A stretch of DNA of 63,152 bases from JAKSCF01 sp028279945. GTDB lineage: Bacteria; Bacillota; Clostridia; Peptostreptococcales; JAAYPU01. Position numbers and translations under genes: made by a program. The stretch covers positions 1 to 63,152 of the forward strand of contig JANQMT010000213.1 in NCBI GenBank assembly GCA_028279945.1, written 5' to 3'. The notes under the pieces are model-generated. The model ran no database searches, was not told the DNA's origin, and worked only from the letters and a program-made list of their open reading frames with translations. Below, piece after piece: positions 43,855 through 52,225 of the stretch; positions within the stretch are counted from its first letter, which is position 1, and every line of letters starts with the position of its first letter.

Positions 43855-45195
43855 ATGGGTTCTAATATAAACAATCTAAATGAGAATCAAAGAGATACAT
43901 TTAGTGGGAAATTTGGATTTATACTTGCTTGTATAGGTTCGGCCATTGGGATGGGCAATATTTGGATGTTTCCATGGCGAGTCGGAAAATTTGGTGGTGC
44001 AGCATTCTTGATTCCTTACTTTCTCTTTGTATTCATTTTAGGAACTACAGGATTAATGGAAGAGTTTGCCTTGGGAAGAACCACTAAAAGAGGAGCTTTA
44101 GGAGCTTTAAAAGCCATATTTGAAGAAAAAAAAATACCAGGTGCAGCCGTCTTAGGATATATTCCTGTTATAGGCGGTGCCGGTATAGCTATTGGGTATG
44201 CAGTCGTTGTTGGGTGGACGCTTAAGTATTTTATTGCTTCTATAAGTGGTTCACTGCTTAATGTTAATGCAGGCGAATATTTTGGTTCCTTTGCAGGTAC
44301 AATAAATGCATCGCCATGGCATATTGCAGCGATTATTTTGACTTTAGCAATATTAGCCAGAGGGGTATCCCAAGGAATAGAAAAGGTCAATAAGATCATA
44401 ATGCCTGCTTTCTTTGTTTTATTCATTATTTTGATGATTCGATCTTTGACATTAGAGGGGGCTAACGCAGGTATAGAATATCTATTAGTTCCAGATTGGT
44501 CATATTTGGCTAAGCCTATAACTTGGGTAATGGCATTGGGGCAAGCATTTTTTACCGTATCATTAGGCGGTTCGGGTATGGTTGCGTATGGAAGCTATAT
44601 AAAAGATGATGTGGATATCCCTTCATCTGCAGTAAATACAGCAGTATTTGATACCCTAGGCGCTATGATTGCAGCCTTTACTATTATTCCGGCTGTATTT
44701 GCTTTTGGGCTGGATCCAACTGCGGGACCACCTTTATTGTTTATATCGCTGCCAATGGTATTTCAGCAAATGGCTTTTGGACATTTATTTGCAATTGTAT
44801 TCTTTATAGCCATTATTTTTGCAGCAGTGTCTTCCTTATTGAATTTAGTGGAAATACCTACAGAAGCAATCATACATAGATTTAATATTTCAAGGAAAAA
44901 GGCCAGTATTATAATGGGTATCATTATGCTGGTTGTAGGAACGCCTATTGTATTAGATGTTGATTTGCTAGGCAAGTGGATGGATTTTGTATCCATTTAT
45001 ATCTTACCGTTGGGAGCAGTGATTACAGCCATTGCATTCTTCTGGATTTATGGAATGGACCGTGCACGTGAACAAATTAATTTGGGTGCAAAAAAACCGG
45101 TTGGAAAATGGTTCAACTTTGTAGGTAAGTATGTGTTTGTTTTTGTTGCCGTTGCGGTGTTCATTTTAGGAATTGTATACGGTGGTATTGGTTGA
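43855..45195 (+). CDS. Neurotransmitter:sodium symporter (NSS) family amino acid transporter
   Basis: 446 residues, about 11-12 transmembrane segments. The helix-1 signature FILACIGSAIGMGNIWMFPW is classic NSS with the unwound Na+/substrate site. With tryptophanase directly upstream, it most likely imports tryptophan or another aromatic amino acid with Na+. GGAGG precedes the ATG. Confidence 0.88.
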   Translation: MGSNINNLNENQRDTFSGKFGFILACIGSAIGMGNIWMFPWRVGKFGGAAFLIPYFLFVFILGTTGLMEEFALGRTTKRGALGALKAIFEEKKIPGAAVLGYIPVIGGAGIAIGYAVVVGWTLKYFIASISGSLLNVNAGEYFGSFAGTINASPWHIAAIILTLAILARGVSQGIEKVNKIIMPAFFVLFIILMIRSLTLEGANAGIEYLLVPDWSYLAKPITWVMALGQAFFTVSLGGSGMVAYGSYIKDDVDIPSSAVNTAVFDTLGAMIAAFTIIPAVFAFGLDPTAGPPLLFISLPMVFQQMAFGHLFAIVFFIAIIFAAVSSLLNLVEIPTEAIIHRFNISRKKASIIMGIIMLVVGTPIVLDVDLLGKWMDFVSIYILPLGAVITAIAFFWIYGMDRAREQINLGAKKPVGKWFNFVGKYVFVFVAVAVFILGIVYGGIG

Positions 45196-45283
45196 TAAAA
45201 GGAGTTCTAAGAAACGACACTTTTCTTGAAAACAGCTACAAAAATATGGTATGATATGTCCAAAAGTACGTTGGGGTGAAGCA

Positions 45284-45937
45284 ATGGATCGAACTATGGA
45301 AAGAAAACACTTGATAAATATGTATATGGATTTTGCCGATTTCTTATCGGAGGTATATGGGGAGAGCTGTGAAATAGTGCTTCATGAAATTACAGAGGAA
45401 GGTTCATCTATTGTAGCCATAAAGAATGGGCATATCAGTAATAGAACCGTTGGAGCAGAAAAAGATGATATTTTCATAAAAAAGATTGGAACTTTCAAAG
45501 GCGGTAAATATGCAACCAATATGTATCACAAGACTGCCCAAGGCGGAGACATGAAATCCAGCAGCTTTTTTATTAAGGATTCCGCAGGAGAATTAATCGG
45601 CATATTATGTGTAAATGTTGAATTGACATCTATGATTGCACTCAACAAATTGACTGAAAAGTTCTTATCAGGGTTTTTAAACTGCTCGCTGGAGGATATT
45701 TATAAGGTTGATGAAGAAGAAGAAACCATTGAAGAATACACTTACAGGACCATTAAAAAAATAATCAACCTGTCAGAAATTCCGGTAGAAAGAATGAATA
45801 TGGAAGAGAAAATTGACATTTTAAGGCTTTTAAAAGACAAAGGCGTATTTAGAATAAAAGGTGTTGTGAGAGAAGTTGCAAAGCATTTGGATGTATCAGA
45901 AACCAGTATATACCGATATTTGCGAGAAATAGAATAA
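45284..45937 (+). CDS. YheO/DauR-like PAS-HTH transcriptional regulator
   Basis: 217 residues. N-terminal YheO-like PAS domain (about 10-120, EIVLHEITEEGSSIVAIKNGHISNR, SSFFIKDSAGELIGILCVNVE) and C-terminal HTH_22 (about 165-217, IDILRLLKDKGVFRIKGVVREVAKHLDVSETSIYRYLREI). The start is ATG 45284 after TTGGGGTGAAG. A TATGAT near 45250 with TTGAAA 18 bp upstream gives its own promoter. It probably controls the tnaA-NSS genes. Confidence 0.85.
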   Translation: MDRTMERKHLINMYMDFADFLSEVYGESCEIVLHEITEEGSSIVAIKNGHISNRTVGAEKDDIFIKKIGTFKGGKYATNMYHKTAQGGDMKSSSFFIKDSAGELIGILCVNVELTSMIALNKLTEKFLSGFLNCSLEDIYKVDEEEETIEEYTYRTIKKIINLSEIPVERMNMEEKIDILRLLKDKGVFRIKGVVREVAKHLDVSETSIYRYLREIE

Positions 45938-45951
45938 TAATTAATAAAAGT

Positions 45952-45994
45952 AAGGCAATAATCAAGCTTAAAGCTTGGCTATTGCCTTTTTTGG
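45952..45994. terminator. Terminator after the YheO-like gene, convergent region
   Basis: AAGGCAATA (45952-45960) pairs with TATTGCCTT (about 45980-45988), with an inner AAGCTT/AAGCTT stem, then TTTT. Confidence 0.85.
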
Positions 45995-46047
45995 CTGATA
46001 GGGAGCTTTACTATTATATGAAGTTTTAAAAGCTTTGCAGCCGAATA

Positions 46048-47637
46048 TTAAATATATTTCCACATTATCATAATAAAAACGAAAAGAACAAGTAAAAAGT
46101 TTGAGGCTCCAAAGGATATATGGATATGTCTGATTTTTTTAATGATCCAAAAATCTTTTGAAATAATAAGCAAATATATAAAATATGCAATAATCAAAGT
46201 AACAAAATAGTTTGCCCATATAGAAAGATTAGAAAATCTTATAAATTCAAGATCTATATAGAATAGCGTCTTAGCTATGGGAACAAAAAATATACCAATG
46301 GAAAGACATGCCAGCCCCAATAAAAGCATCGCAATAACTTCGCTATAAGCATCATACTTATTTACTTTCGACTTTCCAAAGAATATTTGAGAAAACTTCA
46401 CGAATGAAACAGAAGTTCCAAGATTCAGAATATAAAACATATAGGTTTTAAATAAGGATTCGCTTAATCCGTATTTGATGATTGTCTTACTGATAAAACC
46501 GTTTAAAAAGGGCGCACCGGTTATGGCCAGCATTCCTGTAATCATGAGTATAGATGTAAAGGGCAGGCGTTTAAAAACGCCTCTTAATTCTGATATTCTT
46601 CTCGCTCCGTAGGTATTTATGATAATACCGGCCCCCATAAATAATAATGCCTTGAAGAGAGCGTGATTTAAAATATGAAAGACACCACCATAAAAAGTTT
46701 TTCCATAAAAGCTGCTCAGTCCCATTAAAATGATGCCTATCTGTGATATGGTATGGAAGGCTAATATTTGCTTAATATCTTTTTGACTAACAGCGAAGAC
46801 TATTCCCGATAGGGCAGTGAAAAAGCCCAGTAAAAAGAAAAATTCCTTAAATTCGTCAATACCATACATCGCATTTAATCTAATAAAGGCATAAAGACCG
46901 CTTTTTACAAGGAGCCCCGAAAGGAGTGCCGATATGGAAGAAGGTGCTGCGCTATGGGCTTTTGGAAGCCAGTTATACAGAGGAAAAAACGCAGATTTTA
47001 CACCTATTGCAGCCATTATAAAAATATAAGACAGTCTAACTGAATCCATATTTCTCAGTGGCATGATTCTTTCAGAAATGATATCCATATTTAAGGTTCC
47101 GCTAAGATTGTATACAAATATTAAGCCTATTAGGTATAAAATCATACCTACACTGTTGAATAAAAGGTAGTAAAGTCCTGCTCTGACAGAATGGCCGTCT
47201 TTTTTGTACAATATGAGTATGGATGATAGTACGGTGGTTATTTCTATAAAAACAAATAAATTAAAGAGATCATTGGTTTGTAGAAGACCTAAAAAAGTGC
47301 CCTCTAAAAATATAAGAAAAAATAGAAATTTATAATCCTGTTTTCTTTTATTCCAGCAAAAAATAATAACGATCCACCACATGAATATGGTTAAAAGGAC
47401 AAATGCCAAGGATAGGTAGTCGTTTTTAAGAGCGATTCCTATTTCCTTAGACCAGCCTCCAAGCACTAGAGTTTTTACTGTGTTCTCATTAAAAGTACTA
47501 TAATATAGGAGACATAAAATAGTTACTATACTTTGAGATACAAATATCAAGTAGTTGATGTATTTATTGTTTAAAATATAAATAATTATAGACGTTAATA
47601 TAGGTATGAAGATAATATATATTGGTATAATATCCAT
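46048..47637 (-). CDS. mnhD: Mrp/Mbh antiporter large subunit (MnhD/MbhH type)
   Basis: 529-residue polytopic proton-pumping subunit homologous to NuoM/N-type subunits. It has about 14 transmembrane helices. Key helices are FIEITTVLSSILILYKKDG, FFPLYNWLPKAHSAAPSSISALLSGLLVKSGLYAFIR (TM7-8 Lys/His line), and LAFHTISQIGIILMG. ATG 47637 follows AGGGAAGG; the TTG at 47655 is upstream of it. It is the last gene of the operon and its only large antiporter-type subunit. Confidence 0.87.
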   Translation of the reverse strand: MDIIPIYIIFIPILTSIIIYILNNKYINYLIFVSQSIVTILCLLYYSTFNENTVKTLVLGGWSKEIGIALKNDYLSLAFVLLTIFMWWIVIIFCWNKRKQDYKFLFFLIFLEGTFLGLLQTNDLFNLFVFIEITTVLSSILILYKKDGHSVRAGLYYLLFNSVGMILYLIGLIFVYNLSGTLNMDIISERIMPLRNMDSVRLSYIFIMAAIGVKSAFFPLYNWLPKAHSAAPSSISALLSGLLVKSGLYAFIRLNAMYGIDEFKEFFFLLGFFTALSGIVFAVSQKDIKQILAFHTISQIGIILMGLSSFYGKTFYGGVFHILNHALFKALLFMGAGIIINTYGARRISELRGVFKRLPFTSILMITGMLAITGAPFLNGFISKTIIKYGLSESLFKTYMFYILNLGTSVSFVKFSQIFFGKSKVNKYDAYSEVIAMLLLGLACLSIGIFFVPIAKTLFYIDLEFIRFSNLSIWANYFVTLIIAYFIYLLIISKDFWIIKKIRHIHISFGASNFLLVLFVFIMIMWKYI

Positions 47638-47638
47638 A

Positions 47639-47968
47639 CTAACCTTCCCTTTCAATGAGTTCTTTCCAATCTAAAGTACCATAATAATGAAATACCTTTA
47701 TGCAAAGCATTAAGGATAGGGCCGTAATAGCGGCTCCTATTACGATAGTAGTTATGATCAAAGCTTGAGGCAGCGGGTCTGTAGTATTTTCTATATTTTT
47801 TGTAATGATAGGTATACCGGTACCGGTGTATTTTGCAATATTTAAGAATAAGAGTATTACTGCTGTTTGAACAATATTAAGACATACTATGGATTTTATT
47901 AAGTTTGTACTGGTGCATAAACCATAGATGCCAATTAAAACTACAATAAATGATAATATAGGATTCAT
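47639..47968 (-). CDS. mnhC: Antiporter subunit MnhC (NuoK-like)
   Basis: 109 residues with three transmembrane helices of the NuoK type, including IKSIVCLNIVQTAVILLFLNIAK and DPLPQALIITTIVIGAAITALSL. The start overlaps the mnhB stop (ATGA), and the stop lies one base before the mnhD ATG. Confidence 0.87.
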   Translation of the reverse strand: MNPILSFIVVLIGIYGLCTSTNLIKSIVCLNIVQTAVILLFLNIAKYTGTGIPIITKNIENTTDPLPQALIITTIVIGAAITALSLMLCIKVFHYYGTLDWKELIEREG

Positions 47969-48666
47969 AATTGTGACCTTCCTTCATCAATAAAAGTAGA
48001 AAATATACCTACTAATCCTAAGGCAACCTTGATACCAATGAATAAGTTTAATAACACTAAAAAAATGGATTTTAAATTGATACTGTCAGAAACTATAAAA
48101 TTTGAGAAAAGGTCTCCCTTTGTTAACAGGCTTATGGATGAAACCATTAATAGCCCAATAAAAGAAATCTTTTCTAATTTAACTAAGAAATTAAATTTAG
48201 TAATTTTCTCAGGGTCTATGAAGAATGTAATGAGTATTGCGGTGGCTAGAATAGCACCGCCTTGAAATCCACCACCTGGAGATTTGTGACCGTTTATAAT
48301 AACATAGAAACCGAATAGAAGCATAAAGGGATATAATATTCTACATGCACAAATAAGAATGGGTGAATTTTTCATATATATCATCTCGATGATCTGAGTT
48401 TTAGAGTACTTCATCCTCCTTCTTTGCATAAATATAATACCGGATACTGCTATAAGAAGGATACCGGCTTCAAATAATGAATCAAAAAGCCTGTAATCTA
48501 AATAAATGCCGGTAACAATATTCCTTGAACCTGTTTCTTTAAGGGTATTTGAAACGTAATAATCCTTACTGGAAGTGTTTAAATGTTCTATACAATCATC
48601 CACAGAAAAATTGAACGATAACAATATGAATAATAACATACCTATTAAAATTACATTCTTAATCAT
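47965..48666 (-). CDS. mnhB: Fused MbhE-like and MnhB/MbhF antiporter subunit
   Basis: 233 residues. The N-terminal part (about 1-90, YLDYRLFDSLFEAGILLIAVSGIIF) resembles the small MbhE subunit. The rest is MnhB with the signature NGHKSPGGGFQGGAILA. ATG 48666 is placed after GAGGGTGA; an ATG at 48681 lies before that site. It overlaps the upstream gene by 8 bp. Confidence 0.8.
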   Translation of the reverse strand: MIKNVILIGMLLFILLSFNFSVDDCIEHLNTSSKDYYVSNTLKETGSRNIVTGIYLDYRLFDSLFEAGILLIAVSGIIFMQRRRMKYSKTQIIEMIYMKNSPILICACRILYPFMLLFGFYVIINGHKSPGGGFQGGAILATAILITFFIDPEKITKFNFLVKLEKISFIGLLMVSSISLLTKGDLFSNFIVSDSINLKSIFLVLLNLFIGIKVALGLVGIFSTFIDEGRSQL

Positions 48667-49204
48667 TGGTTTCACCCTCATTTATTTTTACTATTTCTAT
48701 CAAAGGTTCTTGCGTTGCTAATTGTTCAAGCTTATGCATAAGTATGCTGCTTTCCTTTCCCTTTAAGATATATTTTCCCGCATCAGGAGATTTTTCAACA
48801 ATCAAGTCCACATTTCTACTTTTGAAGATACCTACTACACTTCCAAGCTTATTATTGTGTATTTTTAATTTTAAGTCATAATGCTTAGCAAAATCATTTA
48901 ACAATTGATACACTTTACCAGCTTCTGCAAAATGATGGTTTAATAAGTCATCCTCTGTATGATTAATAACAATAAAATCTTTTTGTTTGGATATAGAAAT
49001 AATGAATATTAATGGAATGATAGCACTTCCTATGGCAATTTCGGCTAAAGCAACATCCGGTGCATGGTTAAAGAAATATAAACTAGCTGTTATAAGAGAA
49101 AAAACTGCAAAAAATATTATGATTCTAAGGTTGTCCTTGGTTTTAATAATTATAAAAGCAATGATGATCATCAATACTTGAAATAAAATACCTATAGCAG
49201 CCAT
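48659..49204 (-). CDS. MbhD-like antiporter subunit with extra C-terminal domain
   Basis: 181 residues. The first 80 are a three-helix DUF4040/MbhD domain (FFNHAPDVALAEIAIGSAIIPLIFI), equivalent to a C-terminal segment of MrpA. The last 100 are soluble and appear to be an additional alpha/beta domain (AEAGKVYQLLNDFAKHYDLKLKI, SVVGIFKSRNVDLIVEKSPDAGKYIL) that resembles a periplasmic binding-protein fragment. Its ATG overlaps the mnhG TAA by one base. Confidence 0.78.
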   Translation of the reverse strand: MAAIGILFQVLMIIIAFIIIKTKDNLRIIIFFAVFSLITASLYFFNHAPDVALAEIAIGSAIIPLIFIISISKQKDFIVINHTEDDLLNHHFAEAGKVYQLLNDFAKHYDLKLKIHNNKLGSVVGIFKSRNVDLIVEKSPDAGKYILKGKESSILMHKLEQLATQEPLIEIVKINEGETND

Positions 49205-49497
49205 TACTTTTCCACCTCTTTTTTTACGGGTATGCCGTTTAAATAGGCTGATCGAGCTATTATGTGATTACTTATTGGATTTGTAATTAAAATAAATAAA
49301 AGGATTAGAAGTAATCGTATTGAAATTGGCGTAAAACCGGATTTAAAAATTAGAGCAAAGAGGATGGTTATGGAAGCTACCGTGTCTATTTTACTGCTTG
49401 TTAGAAGGCGTGAATACATATTGGATAACCTGAAGATGCCGATTATGCCAAAAGCTATGTATATCCATGATAGTATTAATAATATTTTATACATCAT
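49204..49497 (-). CDS. mnhG: Antiporter subunit MnhG
   Basis: 97 residues, three transmembrane helices, with the MnhG core GIFRLSNMYSRLLTSSKIDTVASITILFALIF and the ITNPISNHIIARSAYLNGI ending. The start overlaps the mnhF stop by 4 bp. Confidence 0.85.
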   Translation of the reverse strand: MMYKILLILSWIYIAFGIIGIFRLSNMYSRLLTSSKIDTVASITILFALIFKSGFTPISIRLLLILLFILITNPISNHIIARSAYLNGIPVKKEVEK

Positions 49498-49754
49498 TTT
49501 TGTCTACCGCCTCTCATTACCAGTCGTGAAATAAGCGTTAATGATAAAAACCCGATAATACCATATGAAAAAGCTATGTCTAACATGAGGACATTTTGTT
49601 TATATACCCCATATACAGACAATAACAATATGGTTTTAGCAGAAATTAAGTTCAGGGCCAAAAGTCTTTCCCAGATGGAAGGGCCTATAACCATCCTAAC
49701 TAAGCTGAAAAAAATGGCCACTATTAATAATATCATAGTGATAAATAGAAACAC
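49494..49754 (-). CDS. mnhF: Antiporter subunit MnhF
   Basis: 86 residues, three transmembrane helices, core RMVIGPSIWERLLALNLISAKTILL and DIAFSYGIIGFLSLTLISR. The start is set at GTG 49754, 7 bp after AAAGGA, because the longer frame to 49808 lies inside mnhE and is unneeded for family length (about 85-95). Confidence 0.8.
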   Translation of the reverse strand: MFLFITMILLIVAIFFSLVRMVIGPSIWERLLALNLISAKTILLLSVYGVYKQNVLMLDIAFSYGIIGFLSLTLISRLVMRGGRQK

Positions 49755-49758
49755 CGTA

Positions 49759-50247
49759 TCATCCTTTCTCAATAAAAAAGCTCTGGAATTTTTCCTTAAT
49801 TTCAGCATCTACTAAGTTCATACAATCATTAGGATCCTTTAAAGTCAGTATCATGAGTTTATTATACTGTACATCTATGGTTAAGGTGCCCGGTGTCAGG
49901 GTTATTGAATTGGATATTATAGAAATAATCAATGGATCGGTTACGTCCAGTTTAATCTCCACAACAAATGGCTCGCAATCTTTTTTTATGATTCTAACGA
50001 TGTATGAAAAAGATGATTTATATATTTCAAGGAAGAGATTACCCAAATACTTAATCATCGTTGGGATGCCTATTTTTTTAAATAGATAACCCGCATTACC
50101 GTATAGAACCCCTTTTGAAGCAAAGGTCACTAAAAAACAAATAATGAAACCAAAAGCTACATTGAATACTGAAAAATTAAAGGTAAAAAGCAGCCAAAAG
50201 CTTAATAGAATTATAAATAGCTTATAGGGGATAAAATCTTTTTTCAT
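49759..50247 (-). CDS. mnhE: Antiporter subunit MnhE
   Basis: 162 residues, two N-terminal transmembrane helices and a soluble domain. Typical MnhE features are LFTFNFSVFNVAFGFIICFLV near the start and SNSITLTPGTLTIDVQYNKLMI. First gene of the operon, AGGTGAT before ATG, transcribed behind the structured leader. Confidence 0.85.
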   Translation of the reverse strand: MKKDFIPYKLFIILLSFWLLFTFNFSVFNVAFGFIICFLVTFASKGVLYGNAGYLFKKIGIPTMIKYLGNLFLEIYKSSFSYIVRIIKKDCEPFVVEIKLDVTDPLIISIISNSITLTPGTLTIDVQYNKLMILTLKDPNDCMNLVDAEIKEKFQSFFIEKG

Positions 50248-50280
50248 TAAAAATCACCTACGCTTTTATTTTTATCAATT

Positions 50281-50441
50281 TTGTCTACACATACGTCTAC
50301 CAGTGGGAATGTTCTTTTCTGCTTCAGGCGAAGCAGAGTATTGAGTTGAAATCTCAATGTTTGGCAGCTGCCAAACGTGTTTATTGATACTGTGTTATTT
50401 TTTTGTTAAAGACATTATAACATCTTTTAAGGATTTGTGAA
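50281..50441 (-). promoter_or_regulatory. Promoter and structured 5' leader of the antiporter operon
   Basis: On the minus strand: TTCACA (50441-50436), 16 bp, TATAAT (50419-50414), start near 50407, leaving a leader of about 160 nt. Three strong hairpins follow in a row: GTTTGGCAGCTGCCAAAC (self-complementary, about 50369-50386), ATTGAG with CTCAAT, and CTGCTTC with GAAGCAG. Further on lies a direct repeat GTAGAC. No U-tract terminator was seen, so any control would more likely be of translation. I do not recognise the RNA class. Confidence 0.55.
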
Positions 50442-50644
50442 AATTAATATTGCAAAAATATTTTTTGTACCTGTTTTTATATTAGGGAATAGTATTTCTA
50501 GAAAACCATTCCTGTGCTGTTTTCAAGTACTTTAATGATGGGTATTGTTTTATTATATACTAAATATTTACAGCATATGGTATAATAATGGCTAATTAAT
50601 AATTCGGATGTTTTGCGGGGAGCAAAGAGGGAAAGAGGGATAAG

Positions 50645-51559
50645 ATGAAAACATTAGAACATCTTAAAAAAAACATGGAACAAGAGGGATACAAATTTCG
50701 TGTTTTTAACATCCATCATATCAAAGAAGTCAAAGAAGAAATTGAGAATTTAAACAAAAATGATATCGTTGATAAATCTGTTTACCAAGAATACTTAATG
50801 AACTTTGAATATGATTTAGATCATCATTATAAAGATGCTGAATCAATTATTATGATTGCTATGCCTCATTATCCAAGCAAGATGAAGTTTGCTTATGAGC
50901 ATAAAGAGATGACAGTTGTATTGCCGCCTCAGTATGCATATCCTGTATTAGAAGAAAAAGTATTTAACTTAGTTAATGAGACTTTGGTTGAAGGTAACTA
51001 TTACATTAAATCTGTAAATTTACCATTAAAATACCTTGCGGCTATGAGCGGATTATGCAAATTAGGACGAAATAACCTTTGCTATTCTGATAATGCCGGA
51101 AGCTTTATTAGGTTGACAGGGTTTGTTACGAACCTTGAAACAGATAAAGATCAATGGCCGGGTATATCTATATTGAATACCTGTAAGAAATGTTCTTTAT
51201 GTCTTAACCATTGTCCAACAGGAGCAATTGATAAAATGAAATCTTTAATTCAAGCTCAAAATTGTCTGACACACTTTAACGAGAATACAAGTGAGATACC
51301 TCAATGGGTAGAAGGAAAGTGGCATAATGCAATTGTTGGCTGTATGAAATGTCAAGAGGTCTGTCCCCATAATAAAAAATACTTAGAACTAATAGATTAC
51401 AATATTGAATTTGATGAAGCCGAAACCGAAAAAGTACTTCAAAAAGTGGATTACTCAAGCCTTGACATGAAAACTCAGAAAAAAATTCATCGATTAGGTC
51501 TTATTGAGTATTATGACGTGTTGCCAAGAAATTTAACATTACTGGTAGAAAATAGGTAA
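50645..51559 (+). CDS. QueG-like 4Fe-4S protein
   Basis: 304 residues. Two ferredoxin-type clusters: Cys180, 183, 186, 190 (CKKCSLCLNHCP) and Cys233, 236, 240 (CMKCQEVCP) with Cys near 205. The preceding LPLKYLAAMSGLCKLGRNNLCY and GSFIRLTGFV segments match the cobalamin-binding part of epoxyqueuosine reductase and related dehalogenase-like enzymes. QueG proteins are usually longer (about 350-390), so this may be a divergent paralogue rather than true QueG. No queuosine genes are nearby. Confidence 0.65.
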   Translation: MKTLEHLKKNMEQEGYKFRVFNIHHIKEVKEEIENLNKNDIVDKSVYQEYLMNFEYDLDHHYKDAESIIMIAMPHYPSKMKFAYEHKEMTVVLPPQYAYPVLEEKVFNLVNETLVEGNYYIKSVNLPLKYLAAMSGLCKLGRNNLCYSDNAGSFIRLTGFVTNLETDKDQWPGISILNTCKKCSLCLNHCPTGAIDKMKSLIQAQNCLTHFNENTSEIPQWVEGKWHNAIVGCMKCQEVCPHNKKYLELIDYNIEFDEAETEKVLQKVDYSSLDMKTQKKIHRLGLIEYYDVLPRNLTLLVENR

Positions 51560-51647
51560 ATAAATGATACGATTGGTCTATAATGATATTGGGATAATGA
51601 AGATAATATGGTATAATATTCTAAAACGTTTGAAAGAGGAGTGCTTG

Positions 51648-52076
51648 ATGAATAGACCAATGGAGATAGAAATGCCAATAACAATCAATGGCTATGATGT
51701 TGATGTGATGGGGATTGTTAACAATATTGTATATATAAGATGGTTTGAAGACTTAAGATTACAGTTTTTAGCCAAATATTATCCTTACGATGAAATTGTA
51801 CGTTCAGGTAGATCGCCTATGCTTATGAAGACTGAAGCAGAATACAAACTGCCTTTAACCATCTACGACAAACCTATTGGACGATGTTGGATTTCTAATA
51901 TGGGACGGTTAAAATGGGAAATGGGTTACGAAATTGTATCAGGAGAGAATATTCACTGTAGAGGAAAACAATTGGGGTGTTTTTATGACATGAATGCTAA
52001 GAAAGTAGCAAGACTGCCGGATAAGATAACGGGTCCATATAATGAATTCAATGAAGCTAAAGATATTATGATATAG
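51648..52076 (+). CDS. Hotdog-fold acyl-CoA thioesterase (4HBT family)
   Basis: 142 residues. The hotdog signature NGYDVDVMGIVNNIVYIRWFEDLR has the catalytic-type Asp followed by xxGxVNN. It would hydrolyse acyl- or aryl-CoA thioesters. The start is ATG 51648 after AGAGGAG; upstream in-frame codons precede the likely -10 TATAAT at 51612-51617. Single-gene unit, followed by a repeat. Confidence 0.8.
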   Translation: MNRPMEIEMPITINGYDVDVMGIVNNIVYIRWFEDLRLQFLAKYYPYDEIVRSGRSPMLMKTEAEYKLPLTIYDKPIGRCWISNMGRLKWEMGYEIVSGENIHCRGKQLGCFYDMNAKKVARLPDKITGPYNEFNEAKDIMI

Positions 52077-52085
52077 GTTGCTGAA

Positions 52086-52178
52086 AATTGAATACAGGCG
52101 TATAAGTATTTGTTTTGGCATCAAATTTTCTAACCAAATTAACACAAGAAACAAATACTCATACACCTGTATTCAATT
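52086..52178 (-). repeat. Core-less deletion derivative of the dispersed repeat
   Basis: 93 bp with both AATTGAATACAGG termini but without the two-hairpin core. In reverse complement it follows the left arm of the 38096 copy as far as AGAAAATTT, then jumps to the right arm at ATGCCAAAAC. The result is a short near-palindrome in inverted orientation to the full copies. Confidence 0.8.
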
Positions 52179-52225
52179 GCCAAGTATTATTTCGATATAA
52201 CAATTAGAAAACTATGAGGTGAAAT

